Origin: Medicago truncatula
Lineage: Eukaryota; Streptophyta; Magnoliopsida; Fabales; Fabaceae
Length of the DNA stretch: 64,000 nucleotides
Direction of reading: 5' to 3'
Assembly: GCF_003473485.1 (NCBI RefSeq)
Contig: NC_053045.1
Location: 59,810,494 to 59,874,493 of the forward strand
In this document: positions 1 through 13,779 of the stretch, piece after piece
How positions within the stretch are numbered: position 1 is the first letter of the stretch
How the letters are laid out: the number at the start of each line of letters is the position of its first letter
Program-made: the position numbers and the translations under genes
The notes under the pieces: model-generated
Database searches by the model: none
Told to the model about the DNA's origin: nothing
Seen by the model: only the letters and a program-made list of their open reading frames with translations

Positions 1-760
1 ATTCAACACCAAAACAAAACAAAAAAAACTACCAATATTCTTCTTCTTATTATTATTAATTAATAATATAATAATATTTCCTTTTTTTCTTTCTAAATTT
101 TATTCTATATACGTAATAAGAAAGAATACTTGCTCATTCTGTTTCGCTGTAACATATTTAGCTGTTGTTTCAACCTTAGAACCACATTTCTGATGTATTG
201 TTCGCTATGGGGATGAGGTGCAAATGAATTCATAGGAGGTTTACTCATGCTAGCTTCAAACACGCTTAATTGTTGAGTTATGATGAAATGCGAGGCATTA
301 CTGCTGATACAATCGCACTTGGAAGAGATAATTCACTCGATCAAGATAATGGTAATGGTAATAAATAACTAACTTTCATAACGAGAAATCCAAGAGAGTG
401 ATCCATCATGTTGTATATTTTGAAAAATAAAAATAAAAACTATTGTCAATAATTTTGATTATTAGTATTTGAATTAGTTAGTAAAACATTGGTTAGTTTA
501 GTTTCTAGTTGAGTTGGTGGTTGAATTTTCTAGTTGTTGGGTTGAGTTTTATAGAATGCACTGCAGACCCCTGTTCTGTCTTTTGTTGTAATGAATATAT
601 GGGAAATTGTGGACAATAATGTAAGTTGCTGATTGTTCTTGTACAAGGAAAAATATGCCTTGTTTTATTTTACCTCTGAAAGTGAAACCAATGTATTGTT
701 TGACTTCAATAAGTTTAACTAAAAATATTTTTTGTCCGATAATAAACACATGTTGCATTG
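1..760 (+). other. Left-edge region, possible tail of a truncated gene
   Basis: A reading frame on the plus strand runs through about 275-368 and stops at TAA 366-368; its last residues are rich in Asn, Asp and Gly. It could be the last exon of a gene lying left of the window, but I recognise no domain and see no clear acceptor site. The rest is AT-rich and looks like 3' flank. Confidence 0.2.
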
Positions 761-3700
761 ATTGCTTCAAATTTGGAATTTCTTTTTAGGTTTTCCAATG
801 TGGCTTTGTTTGGTTATAACAAGGGAGTATAATCAGAATTGTTCACAAATTTTGGTCCACAAAGCCTCATTTTACTAATTCAAGAAAATTGAAATAGACT
901 TTATGGCTACTTCCTGTCCTTCCTTTGGATTTAATGAGTAAGATGCCATGACCATGAGTCATGAGACCCCTCTTGGGGGGGGTTCTGTTAAACGATTCCA
1001 TATTTTTCCTTACTTCATTCACCAGTTACATCACCTACAGTTATTATTAGGGACAAGGTAACATGCATCATGTACAAAAGTACAACCACAGCAAACATTT
1101 AAGTACTTTGTATGCTGGCGCTAAATTTGCATTTTAGTTACACCTCTCTCTCTTTCCCACGGGTCCTTAATTAGTGCCCAGAGTACTAGTTAGCATTTTC
1201 CATATTTTTTAAGTCACAATAGAAAATATTGTAGTAATTTGTTTGATGTATCAAAATTAAACTCTAATAATAGTGCCTGAAATTCTCCATTGCTCCTTCA
1301 TTTATTTTGGCATTGAAGAATCTATGTCCTCTCTTTGTCAAAAACAAAGCAATTTGCATCGGTCAACAAAATGGTCAAGTAAATAAATATATTTATCTTG
1401 GTTGTTGGCTAGGGGTGAGAACATGCTATTCTGAATTTTGATGCAGCTGAGCCTGAGCCACATAATATATTACAGTAAGGACACTGAACTGTATATGTAA
1501 AATTTATAAACAACCTGCAGAAGAGGTAGCTACAGAAAAAGGTTGATATATATTCTGAGACAGCAGTGAAGTCAACCGCTTTTGAGACACCAGAAAGCAA
1601 AGCTGCTGCTTTCAAAAAGTTTTATGGGATTATTATATAGGTGCATGGTCTCAAATATTGTTAATGTTTTTCATAAGAGATAGTATACTATACTATATAT
1701 ATCTGCCAAGATACACGATTACTTTATGAATACTAATCATTAGGTAGTTAGAGATGCTTTTGTATATTTATTTATTTATTTTTTTTAAAGAAAGAGAGAT
1801 GCTTTAGTTTTGTCAAATGCACACATAGCCCCGTTTGTGATATTTTTTTTTTTAATAAACAGAACAATTGTTAGCTTGCTTGAGGAGTGAGGACTTTAGT
1901 TAGGGCATTAAGTGGATGACACGAAATCATTTGGTAAACGCATAAGTATCTGTAAAATGTCTATAAAACGCGTTGCCAAGTTGCCCATTGAGAGGAGTTG
2001 TTGAATTGTTTCCACTTTCCACACTAGAAAAAAATATTGAACTCAAACTAATTATGTTTTTAAGTGAAGACTGATTTTAATCCCCATATTAAAATTGTGA
2101 GATTTATTTATTAATTTTTTTGAACAAGAATTTTGAGATTTATGTTATGTTAGGATGTAATTCTTGTTGGCTATTGTCGCTTCTGAATTTGTTTATACGG
2201 TGAATATATATGGAAGCTCTAGGTATTGTAGAGTTGGCCAAACTCAAGTTCTCACATTGAAAATGTGATTTTTCAATTAATTTAGAATATGGAAAAGAAA
2301 AAAAAACACACTTTAGGCTAATCAGAACACTAAGTTATCTCGGTTCTTTTTCTCAATAACTAAAAATTATATTTATTTTTCTCATAGACCAAATTGAGCA
2401 TCACAATTTTTTTTTTCAAAGAATAGAATGAATCTTTCACTCTAAACTTTGATAAATTAAAGTTGAAATTAATAATAATAAAAGTTGAATTTAATTAAAG
2501 TTCAATATATTTTCAAATAATATTTTAATAAATAACTTAACAGAATTATATTATGACATAATTTGATTGAATGGATTGTAGATAGGTTTTATATTATCCA
2601 CGTATGGCAATTATAATCATTAGTCATCAAAGTTTTCCACATATTTTAAATTTAAATAATGAGTACTTAACCTAGTTTTTTGTTAATTTATATTGGAGAT
2701 AAGTTTACTTACACTAAGCTAAAGAGACTTTGTCCAATCATGTTAGTATGGATTTGAAGTAATTTCATATTACAGTTGGAACAGTCTTTGGTTTCCTTAG
2801 AAAGAGTGGGGTTTCAACTTTGAACAAAGCAGCTTGCCAGCTATAGTTTATTTTGTGCCCTGAAAATTTATAACAAACCACCCACCATTAAAATACTCTA
2901 AAAGGAAAAGGAGTGAGGAATAAAAGGAAGGTGAAATAAAATAAATAAAAGGAAAAACAGAGTAGGAAGACAGCAGAAGAGGGGATATATAGAAGGTAAT
3001 ATTAATTGATGGAATGAAGACATGTTTCCTATTGTGGGGTCAAGTTCAATATGTGGCATACAAAAATTATTTAACAGAAAAAGGTTTCCTTTCATATTGT
3101 TTGTGAGTATATTTTTCTTTTATTTACCATATCCATATCTATATCAAGTTATATATATGCTATTGGAGACGCATGGATTATTTTGAAATACAATAACTCT
3201 TTTAGGAGTGAAAAACATGTTTTGTGCGAGGGATACATCAATATCAAGTAAGGTAGATGTAGACTAAATCAAGTTAGACTTTACAATGTTTAAGCTTGAT
3301 CTCATCAAAATATTTAAGGTCAAAGGTTAGTTTATTACCTCTTATAAATTTGTTTTTATATTTGAATACGCCCTTTTTGAAAGTACGATGTAATATATTA
3401 ATCTATTTAAAAGTTCATTTCATATTAACATTTTCAAATTTTTAAATAATATTTATGTAAACTTACAAGTTTTTTTTTTATGGGTACAAACTAACAAGTT
3501 AATAGACCATTAAGAAAGCATGACTTATACAACATTCTATTTAAATTTACTTTATAATAATAACTTCAAATATATATATCAAAAATTGATGCAAAATAGT
3601 ATGCTTAAGTTAAAAAAAAAATAACAAATTTATGCTTTAACACAATTTTTTAGACAAAAATTAGAAGTGTCAATGCATCATTAATTTAATACTAATTAGA

Positions 3701-4315
3701 AAATGTAATATAATAATAGTAAGGAAAAAAAAGTATATTTATATTTGTTTAAGTATGGTCGTGTCAACTTTTATAAAATCAAGGTCCTCTCTCAGTAATG
3801 ATTTTTATAGTTCGGATTTAAGATGACTTCTCGCATGAGATAATTCATTTCTCCTATGACCATTATATCAAAGAGAAGCTTTTTCCTACAATATAACTAG
3901 AATTTGTCTAAAATGTGCAACATTGCACATGTTAAAGCAACTAAAATAGTAAGTCTTTATTGAAAACTAATAATTATTTATTAAAAAGCTATATATTTAA
4001 TTCAAAATATACAAGTTCCAATGCAAAGTTACTATTTAAAATTTCTTAACATGTGCAAATTTACACATGATAGAAAAACCCATATAACTATAAAAGTAGC
4101 AAAGGTTTTGGATTAATAAGAAGAGAGAAAAACAAAGTTGTTATAAAAGTTGTCATCAAACAGTTGTTTAAATATCATTACTCTTTTGGATTGTAAGCCG
4201 TCTAAATTGCAAGTAGATCACATGCAGTTATAGGAGAGTTCTAGTCGTCCGATCTTTATTCAACGATTAGATTTCTCATGACTGCATGCAATCCAAATAT
4301 TCACATTCAACATCC

Positions 4316-4316
<1 letters not shown>
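761..4316. other. Intergenic, no gene seen
   Basis: AT-rich sequence with short spurious reading frames only. Near 4120-4190 a stretch resembles one end of the MITE family found complete at 29.7 and 55.2 kb (the ATATTTGAACAA type), so it is probably a decayed copy. Nothing else supports a feature. Confidence 0.4.

Positions 4317-4318
<2 letters not shown>

Positions 4319-4391
<73 letters not shown>
4319..4391. repeat. Compound (TC)n(TA)n microsatellite
   Basis: About 30 bases of TC dinucleotide run directly into about 40 bases of TA dinucleotide. The reading frame across it is an artefact of the repeat. Confidence 0.95.
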
Positions 4392-4394
<3 letters not shown>

Positions 4395-4397
4395 AAA

Positions 4398-4718
4398 CAG
4401 GGCCGTTCCTACGAATCCGGAGGCTCGGCTCTGCAAGTGAAAAGAGGCTCGTAATAAAAATGTATTTTTTTTAAAAGAGCAATGTTCTATTTAAATTTTT
4501 TAAAAGATAAATACAAGGTGCCGTATATATGCGGTACACCAAAAAAAGTGAAAATCACTACCATATACACGATGAACCTCAAACCACCCTCCGAAAAAAA
4601 CACTCACCTAACACTAAAAGCAAGATGATCCAATTCTAATATGCCAATTTTTTTAGGCCCATACCTTAGAAAGGCCCAACTCTATTAAGCTCTTTGCACA
4701 CCTCAACACCCGGCCCTG
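4398..4718. mobile_element. Short hAT-like element
   Basis: The ends carry CAGGGCCG and its inverse CGGCCCTG, the start typical of plant hAT elements. Interior is non-coding. The flanking 8 bases (ATCACAAA and CTTAGAAA) match only partly, so the target-site duplication is doubtful and the copy is probably old. Confidence 0.45.
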
Positions 4719-5112
4719 CTTAGAAACATTCTCTTTCTCTCCAAACAAATACATGTGTTATGAAAGCAAATTGCCATGGTAGAAGCATTTTATGAAAGCA
4801 AATATGTATTGTTTTCTTTTGATTTTGTCAAACTAACATTAATGAGTCATTATCTCAAACATTGCAACAATGGAGAGCGTAGACTTCTACTTCAGAAGGC
4901 CGACATGATGTTAGAGTACCATGTCCATATATGCTACAGTTACTGTCATCCCTACTTCCTATCCTATATATTTCATTATTCTAATTAGAGTAACCAAATA
5001 TATAATGCTTGAAAACTATCAAGTAACAAGTTGGGTCTATTCTCAACCTCTTCATTTCACTATAGGTCGTCAGACTTGAGGTCATTTCCAAGTTTTGGAC
5101 ATATATATTATA

Positions 5113-5507
5113 GGCTTAAATATGTATTTCATCCTTGCAATTAGAGGTCGTTTAAAAATTGATCTATGTAATCGCTAATCCTGACAATTTACCCTTGCAT
5201 TGTTTAATCACTTAAAATTTCGTCCCTCTCCCCACTTGATCACTGTCATACATGAAATTCCAATTTTACCCATGGATTTCCAATTCTTTCTTCAATATTT
5301 TGTCCTCTTCTTAAGGGCAAAATTAGAATTTCATGTGTGATAGTAATTGCCACGTCATCGAATTAGTGACATGACAGTGATTAAGTTGGTCAAAGGACGA
5401 AATTTTAAATGATTAATGATTGCAAGGCTAGTTTGCAAGGATTAGCGAATACAGGGACCAATTTTTAAACGACCCCTAATTGCAAGGATGAAATACATAT
5501 TTAAGCC
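5113..5507. mobile_element. Mutator-like MITE, GGCTTAAATATG family
   Basis: Long terminal inverted repeats start GGCTTAAATATGTATTTC and end with the inverse. The arms continue into a near-palindrome of over 100 bases each side. The 9-base direct repeat TATATTATA flanks both ends exactly, which is diagnostic of Mutator-type insertion. Non-coding inside. Confidence 0.8.
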
Positions 5508-8500
5508 TATATTATAATATCTTGATCGACAGCTGATGTTGATATGGATGCACCACCATGTATATAATATAGATATTGTTTCGGACCGAACCCAAAGGGT
5601 CCATTCCGCCCTCAGCCTTACGACCCATATCAAACTCACAATCAACATGATATCCAATCCATCAGGTATAGTATTCATGCAATCTGTAGCGTCTCGGTGG
5701 CTTCAATGCCTTTCCAATGGCTATCGAACTAGACCATTGAAGGACGTTGTTTGTAACGATTCCTCTTAACTCCCCAACGACTCCTACATTACATAGTATA
5801 AGTACCTTCCTTCACAATTACTCTAGACACACACATTTTCTATTCTCAACCTCTCATTGAATTGAGGGTCGGAGTGTTTGCATGTACCACCCCCACATCC
5901 AACATCAAAACGCTACTCCAATTTGGTCAACTTTCTCCGTCTATCCAGATCATGTATAGAATTCGGACGTTGGAGTAGAAAATTATGACTTCGCCCTTCC
6001 TCAATTTTCGGCAGCTAAAATTTGTGTTGTATTGTGATCAACGGTCATTAATAGCTGCCATGCATATATAGAAGCTTGCTTTGCCAGCTGAACCGAAATA
6101 GCACATGTTCAAATCCTAACCCTAAACTTTAGGTTGCCTTGTTGTCTCATATCATAGCTCTATTAGGACATCAACATTAATTACTAATTAGAAGCAAGCA
6201 AATAAATAGAAGCAATCTCACACTCGTTTAAATCTCTCTTCATTTCTTACCTATAGTATCAATATCTCTTCATACACCTGTTACACCAATATTTATCCTA
6301 CAAGAAGTGAACTTATAAAATAGTAATGAATAACATTTCCATTTCAATTATTATAATGATAAAAAAATAACAATACTTTGTTGAAGACATGACCACGTAC
6401 TATAATTTTGTGCAAAGAAAAAATGTAATGAAAATATGTTGTGTTGGTGGTAGGGACAAGATAGTGACTTGTAAGAACCGAAAACGACGAAAGTAGATAA
6501 CGTATTTGAGAGAGGGCCGTAATTTACGGGTTTTGGTGGAGATGCTCCCAACCAGTCACTACACCATACACAAAATTTTGAGTATTGATTTTGTTTGTGT
6601 CATGACAATAATGAGGTTATATGTGTCTTTTCAAAAGTCAGCGGTTTCAGACAAAAAACTAGGGCACATGGGTAATGGGTATGTGAATCGGATTCGGCCT
6701 TATAGAGGGCCCTTTCACCCCTCTTGCACGAGTGATGAATGAGCCCATGTTAGTGTAAGAATTTTTGTCTCCAAATATTTTAGGTTCAAACAATACATGC
6801 TACCCCTACATCTTTTTCATGCTACTGTCTCCTCTCCTTCATTCAATTCTTGGCCACTCCTTTCAAGTTTTAGTCTTTTCTTTATCTAAGACCATAGTAT
6901 TATAGTATAGTAGTATAACATTTTTTTGGTTTTCTACGTGTGTCTCAAATACTTCAACTATGATTGCCTCCAATTGGCCAACTTAGAGGAAACCAAAAAA
7001 TATTACAGTAATTCTTTCCCAAAAATAAAAATTACAGAAATATTGGATTGTGTTACTTTTTCATAAAATAAAAAGGATTAATAAAACCATTGTTTTTATG
7101 AAAATCTTAATTTGCATTCAGAGAAAGGAGTAACACTTTTCTTCTAACTTATCTCTTCGTTTTTCCTCATCCACCGAGAAGAATGATCTTGTGTCAGTTT
7201 TTGGCTCGAATCATTCCTCAGCATTTCTCCTCCCCTATCTTATTTTTCTTTCATGTTTTTTTTGTTGTTGTTATTTTTTCGTTTGAGTGCGACGTTGTTT
7301 TGTTTGTCAATTGGGTACCACACCCTTTGATTTTCTATCTTTGTTTCATGGTTTGTTTAGTTCATATTGACAAACAAACTCTAGTATGTTACAAATTCAA
7401 TGAATGAAATTCAACATTTCAGAACCGAAGATATGAGTATTCAAGTCACTTCATTTTTGACACTTTTGTGGGTTTTTCCGTTTTCAGTCACTTTAATTTT
7501 AATGTATTCTACCAATATGAATGTATGGAATGTATTGTTTTAGTGAGAGAGAAAACATTGCTTATGCGATAAATTATTTTGATTACAAAATAAATGGTAT
7601 ATGATGAGTTAGTGTGGGTAAATAAAGTGGAGTTAAATAACTTTACATTGACAATAAGGGATATAAGTTGGTTTGGTGGTTAAAGAAAAAAAGTTAAATA
7701 AATGAGTGATAAAGAGGTAGAGAGTTCGATCCGCACTCTCAATATAATATAAATGAATAATATCGACCATTTTAAAATAAATTGTTTTACACCAAATGTA
7801 AATGAATTTTTCATAAATACCTGCTCATATAATTTCATGATTTGTCTTAAAATTTGTTTACACAATAATAATAATATGTAAAATTAATTACTAGTATCTT
7901 TTTGAGTAAAAAACAGTTTAAATTTTTTATTTCGAAACTTTGTTTTTTTTACTCAATATATTCTAAACTCAATTATGAAGGAATTAGGTACCTCCGGTTT
8001 TGTCTTATTATATTTGGTTCAACACAATCGTTGATTATGGTGGATGACCTTAACACAGAATTAGGAGCTAAGCTGTTTGGCTTCATCATGTGTTGGATCT
8101 TGTCGAAGAGTTCATTATTGTCATAACTATTAGAAAGAAACATGGTCAATCACATATTAGTGTTTCGTGTAATTATTGCCTAAACTAAGCTACGTGAGTG
8201 TTTTGAAGTATTATTTGAGTTTTATGACACAATGATATTAAGCTAAATTTGACAGAGAGGTGATTATATTATTTGAGTTGGTCCTCTGTATATTTTAAAA
8301 AAAAGTTGGTCATTTAAATAGAAACTAGAATAACTACTATTACTCACCTTTCTAGTCACCGCACCAGTGAATCAGTTAGAGTTAGGATGTTCAAATAAAC
8401 CGCTCTCACATCATCATCCACACCAAGACTACCATTTTTCACATTCCATTTTACCCAATTAATCTTCTCTCCCCTCTCACACCTCCGTTGCAGTTGGTAA

Positions 8501-8569
8501 CATAACACCACCATTTATATAGTTTTCGTTGCCAACAGGTGACCCAATGAATCTTAACAGAGGTTCTAA
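5508..8569. other. Intergenic, no gene seen
   Basis: Only short reading frames without splice context or family resemblance. A tRNA-like B-box (AGTTCGATCC) near 7728 may mark a decayed SINE. Otherwise I see nothing. Confidence 0.4.
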
Positions 8570-8690
8570 TACCATCTTCGAAATCGTAGGTGAGTCTAAC
8601 ACAACCCTACAAAATCAATTTATGAGGTGAGGAATGTTTCCACTTATATAAATATATTGCCAGACTATCTTTTGTCAGATGTGGGATCCA
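8570..8690. repeat. Dispersed plant repeat fragment
   Basis: The text around GGTGAGTCTAACACAACC, followed by CTTATATAAA and GATGTGGGATCC, resembles a short repeat widely scattered through legume genomes. I recognise the pattern but cannot name the family. Confidence 0.3.
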
Positions 8691-9095
8691 TTAAGAATGA
8701 GAACTAATAATAATTTTATTTTTAAAATGATTTGGACAACAGAACAAACGCATTAGAAAACCAGCAACATTATAAGAGCAGTAAAGGGAGAAGGCACGAC
8801 CAATGGATTAATGATTTGTCCCTTTCATCTAAAAAGCCATTATACCGACCCCGTCTAAAAAAAAATCTATATCGATGATCTCGTTCCCAAACGTTGTAGG
8901 CACTAAATTCCAAATGGGGTTCAAAGTTCAAACCAAGTAGACAATTCCATGTGCAGCCTCTAAGTGAGAGCCCAGGTCTTAAAAGATCGCAATTTTTTAA
9001 TTTTTTTTTATAATGGGAGTATTTAATAAGTACCGGGTCTTAAATGGTTAAGATCTCATCATTGTAGATGGTCTCATAAACAATGATAAAAAAAA

Positions 9096-9402
9096 GGCTT
9101 AATTGCACTTTTGGACCCCTATCTTTCCAAAAGTTGCGGTTATGGACTCCTAACTAATTTAAATACAAAACAGCCCCCTATGTTTTGATTCTTTGGCAGT
9201 TTTGGACCCCCAGTCCATTGTTGACTCGGTCAACGCTGACGTGACACCCTAAGTGAGGTGTCACGTGTCAATTTTTTTTTTTGCCTTGGGGTCCAAAACT
9301 GTCAAAAAATCAAAACATAGGGGGCTGTTTTGTATTTAAATTAGTTAGGGGTCCATAACCGCAACTTTTGGAAAGATAGGGGTCCAAAAGTGCTATTAAG
9401 CC
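9096..9402. mobile_element. Mutator-like MITE, GGCTTAATTG family
   Basis: Inverted terminal arms of about 90 bases begin GGCTTAATTGCACTTTTGG and close with the near-complement. The 9-base repeat TAAAAAAAA flanks it on both sides, although this target is low complexity. No coding content. Confidence 0.75.
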
Positions 9403-9489
9403 TAAAAAAAATTCTTTATTTGAGCGATCATTCAGGGATCCTTTTAAAAATAAATTAATTCTTCGAGAATTACATTACATTCTCAACAT

Positions 9490-9632
9490 GTTTTGGATTT
9501 CCAAACTTTTGTATTTGGATTTTCAAATTCATTCTATTATCTATCAAATTGTTACTAGGTTGAGTCACGACCAGGTCGCTCTCCTTAAGACGTTTCATGG
9601 CACTGCCCAAAATTGTGCAAGGCAGACTATCA
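9490..9632. repeat. Direct repeat copy 1 (partner at 10403-10547)
   Basis: About 143 bases align with 10403-10547, including GGTTGAGTCACGACCAG and AATTGTGCAAGGCAGACTAT. The copies lie about 0.9 kb apart in the same orientation. After the shared block the sequences differ. It may be a retroelement-derived repeat, but no RT or integrase frame lies between the copies. Confidence 0.6.
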
Positions 9633-10402
9633 TACAACTTGTAAAGAAGGAGAATTTTAATTTTGAACATATCATCAAAGGCGCAGTCTTTTTCCACAAG
9701 AATGGATGGTATATAAATCTCTCTTTAAGTCCGAGTCAACTCAATCTTATTCAATAGAAATCTGAAATTCAGATTCTTTCTGATTTTTATACGAAACATT
9801 TGGAACAAATTTTTCATATAATTTCTAGTTCATCAAAGAACCTTTACAATTTGATCCATTCTTTGATTTTTCAATGTTCATATTTCGTACATATAAACAT
9901 ATAACAGGGACCATTAATATGGTAAAGTTATCCACATGTTTCTCGGTACATTCCAACTATTCAGAGTGGCATTCATTAGAACTGGATCGGTCAAAAGCAA
10001 ATCCAAGAGGCGAAGGGAAGCGATGAGCTTTAGAGTACTCACTCTACATAACCAAGCGGTTCCTAGTTTTATAGTGTTCATTGCATAACCAACAAATAGA
10101 GGAACACATAATGCTTCTGTCAAATAAAGAGCATTTAATTAACATCCTGTTATGAAGCATAAGCCAAACTACATGGATGTGCCAAGGAACTGTTTTAACT
10201 ATCCACAATTAACTCCATACTTTACCATTAAAAGAGATATTCAAATTTCTTAGTGTTGTTCTTGAAACAACAAGCACTTCGTCATTTCACTCGAAAGATG
10301 TAATTCTATAGCTTGATTTAACCTTAATGTATTTAGGGACAACTTAACCTCAATAAGAACTTCTTCGGTAGACATAACATATAGAAATATCTTAAAATTA
10401 TT

Positions 10403-10547
10403 GTTTTTGGATTTTCAAACTATTGTATTTGGATTTCCAAATTCATTCTATTATCTACCGAAGTTGTTACTAGGTTGAGTCACGACCAGATCGCTCTTTT
10501 TAAGACGTTTCATGACACTGCTCAAAATTGTGCAAGGCAGACTATCA
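10403..10547. repeat. Direct repeat copy 2 (partner at 9490-9632)
   Basis: Second copy of the block described at 9490, with scattered substitutions. It is followed by a GC-richer stretch (CCACGCCGCCTCCAGG) absent from copy 1. Confidence 0.6.
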
Positions 10548-10859
10548 ACCACGCCGCCTCCAGGATAAAACAAGCTCAACTACAATTGTGCGGTTAACTA
10601 TGCACTGTAGAAAACCGTTCGAGAATTACACCCTCAAATATGGTACTAAGATCACTCTTTAATATTGAAACTACTTTAATATGGTATTGTCACCACTCTG
10701 TTAGGGTGTTGAGACCACTCAAATATGGTTTTACCACCATCCTAACTTTAATTTCTCCAAAACATCAATATGACACTACGATCACTCAAATATGGTGATA
10801 CCACCATTTCTCCTCAAATAGAAAAATATTGAAATACTTTTTATATATACCGTTAAGAT

Positions 10860-11042
10860 CATTCTTAATTCCGGCGGGACATTGTTATTCCAAATAGGGA
10901 CTACGATCTTAAAAGTACTCATTATTCTGAATGGGACATATATTATCGAAGGGACTATGTTTTTAAGACCATTCTTAATTCCGAAGGGACATTAAACCGA
11001 AAAGGGACTATTGTCTTAAGAACACTCTTAATTCCGAAGGGA
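10860..11042. repeat. Degenerate tandem motif, AATTCCGAAGGGAC type
   Basis: The pair of phrases CTTAATTCCGAAGGGAC and AAAAGGGACTA recurs about three times at roughly 55-65 base spacing with variation. A similar looser repetition of ATATGGT and CACTCAAAT lies just left (10670-10810). A minus-strand TATA-like CTATATAAATAG is at about 11167-11178. This could be a non-coding part of a retroelement, but the identity is unknown. Confidence 0.45.
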
Positions 11043-11730
11043 CAGAAAAAAGGAGATGAAGAGAAGAAAGACTCGTCAACACAAGTCAAGAAAGGGAGAA
11101 GATAGAAAGAGTTCCTGACAACTCAATGAAACTCTTTGGTGTGTTTTATGAACTGAGTGGAGTCATCTATTTATATAGAGATTCTGTAATTGTTTTAGCA
11201 AAAATTGCGACAACAGTTACTCTAATGGATAAGATTAAAATGGAGTTTATCCATTAATCAGTTTAACAACACTTGTGGATAGGATCAAAAGAAACAAATC
11301 CACAAAAGTGGAGGAAACAAACTATTGGATTTGAATGAAGGAAATATAAGAAATTTAATTAAATTCTTATTCTTATCACAACCACCATAAGCTAAATTTA
11401 TGGAAAGTGATATTCTCGAATAAAAAATAATAATTACTATTTTTTTTTTATCATTATCAAGCATTTAAAATTAAATACCGCAATTTAAACACTACTAATG
11501 TGTGTGTTCTATTTTATGTGGGACCCCCACACTCTATTTTTTCAATTCACGCAACATTAGTTCAAAGTATAATTATTTGGTGTTTAATCTTTCAATTTAT
11601 TTTCCAACATCAAACTAATGTTCCATCAACATGTAACTATTCAATACTTTTTTTTTTTTAAATAATACAAAAAATATATCTTATTTTCAACCATAAATCT
11701 ATCAACACCAAGAAATGTCATACTTTTTGC
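11043..11730. other. Intergenic, no gene seen
   Basis: AT-rich. Holds the minus-strand TATA-like string noted for the tandem motif to its left. No reading frame worth calling. Confidence 0.4.
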
Positions 11731-12303
11731 TATCCTTGGAGGATGCTTGATATTAAATATTTAGTTCTTCAAGAACTATATATATCTAAAACCTTCATAC
11801 ATGAGGATAAAAATTTGATTTGTTTGCAATCCTTCAGGGATGCTTTAATCTTATTTTTTTTTCTTCTTCGGAATTATATTACAAAGGATCTTCATAATGA
11901 CCAAGAACAATTCTTTTGTGCAATCCATCAGGAATACTCGATGTTAAATTATTGAAAAATTTATAATTAAGAATATCAAGATGCTAATGTGTTAACTAAA
12001 TAAAATTCAATAAAAAAAAAATTAATAATAATAAAAAAGATTAGCATGATAAAAATGTAAATTCAGTAGATATTAACTGAATTTAGTTCTTCAAGAACTC
12101 ACTACAAACATCTATCAAGAACAAAGGAAAATCATAATATTTTTATTTTGCAATCTTTTATGAATGTTTGATATTAAATTATTCGTTCTTTGAACAATCC
12201 TTTAGGGAGCTTTAATATTAAAAGGAAAAAAAAAAGTTCTTCAAGAACTATATCATAAGATATCTTCATTGTTTAAGCAATCCTTCATGGATGCTTCAAT
12301 GTT
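11731..12303. repeat. Six-copy dispersed motif, GCAATCCTTCAGGGATGCTT type
   Basis: Variants of this motif followed by GATATTAAAT occur near 11732, 11827, 11920, 12146, 12203 and 12276, often next to TTCTTCAAGAACT. Spacing is irregular (about 55-225 bases). No frame stays open across the array. It may be a decayed repeat-bearing region of a retroelement. Confidence 0.5.
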
Positions 12304-12754
12304 AAATTCTTCCAAAATTTAACTAAAATTAAATAACAAATAAAAATATGATAATTATACAATTCAAAGAACATTTCAACAAAATTCATGTGCATAATAA
12401 AATAAAAATAATAATAGATACAAAGCATGTTCTATACTTTTAAGCTTCATGGGTGAGAAGTTAAAACCATCCCTTTTCTAATTATCATAGTTTGTATAGC
12501 GAGAAATTGAAAAGTTGTAGAAAATTCTCTCAAACAAATTAGAAACAAAATGAGAAATCTAAAAACATAGAGATGTAATGAACCATTAGCAAACCCAATC
12601 ATTGTCTAAAACCATCAAACTTTCAAATTGCTTCTTTAACTTCTTCAACACTTTTCATTGTAACAATTGTGATTAATCTTCTGCTTGTGTTTATGACTAG
12701 ATCATACTCATTATCATACTGAATCTCTAAGATAATTAAGTCATTGCTCTGGTA

Positions 12755-13010
12755 GAGTCTCGTGCTGATAACATATTATGAAATAAACTAATTAAATGAC
12801 AAGATCAAATGTAGAGAAGATAACAAGAGATGATGATTTTTATTCTAGAACAAGTGTATTACATTAAGATATGAGTCCTCTTTATATGATACAAATGAGC
12901 ATGTGAATGATCAAAATAATTAAGAACCGATAATCATACATTCACTAATGAGAGTTATAGAAAGGTAGAAGATTAAGGATGGACATCCACTGTGTCTATT
13001 ATTCATAACA
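12755..13010 (-). mobile_element. LTR-like remnant, probably Copia
   Basis: Read on the minus strand, the block opens TGTTATGAATAATAG, has a TATA-like CATATAAAGAGG about 110 bases in, and ends near TATGTTATCAGCACGAGAC, which resembles an LTR end plus a methionine-tRNA-type primer site. That order (TG start, TATA, primer-site-like end) suggests a decayed LTR with its internal region to the left. No gag or pol frame survives and no second LTR was found. Confidence 0.35.
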
Positions 13011-13779
13011 TTACTACTGTAGTTTTTGTTCGTAAGTGCCATCAAATAATAATAACGTAGATCAATTGTCCATGTTGCATTAAGCCTAGAAAACGACAAA
13101 GGTTATGTTAGGCATATGACAACACCGGAAAATCTTTGTCAAATCATCATAACATAGATCAACTGATGTGATAGTGTAGAAAGCATAAAACCATTTCCAT
13201 TTCCTAATCAGAATTTCATTTTAGTTCTAGTAATGTATAGATATATATTCTTATCAGCTCATCTTAAGTTTGCAGGTGAAATTAGTTCTTATCAGCTCAA
13301 TTTTCTAGTAATGTATAGATATATGTTCTTATAAAATTCCTACAACTACAAATAATCCAAAATTCACAAAACAAATCTCAAGAAATAATAGACAAACATG
13401 CTTGAAAAAAAACTCTAAAGAAAACATGCATTTATATTTTATATTATAAGTGACTCACACTCACATAATCAAAATCAGATAAGATGAATGTTTTTGATAC
13501 GTTGAAACCACAAGCAAGATTCTCAATAAAATCTTAAGTTTTTAATAGTCGTAAGATGAATGTCTTTTATGAGTCTTAAGTTTTGCTCTTAATAAATTAC
13601 GTAACAATTCATTAGAAGATATTAGAACTACAAATAGATTTTTAGGACAAATGTGTGCATTTCAATTAGGGTCGTATATATTCGTTAGTTACGTTTTGAC
13701 CATATATGTCTATTTCATTCTTACGAAAATCAATTTTACAGTATAGACACTTATGATCTCCCCCCTCTATGCCCTGCAG

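Noticed and set aside
4286..4474. 62-codon plus-strand reading frame
   Set aside because: It is made of the TC/TA microsatellite (Ser-Leu then Tyr-Ile repeats), with no other support.
9488..9757. Overlapping 89- and 75-codon frames on opposite strands
   Set aside because: They lie over the direct-repeat block and neither is kept open in the second repeat copy.
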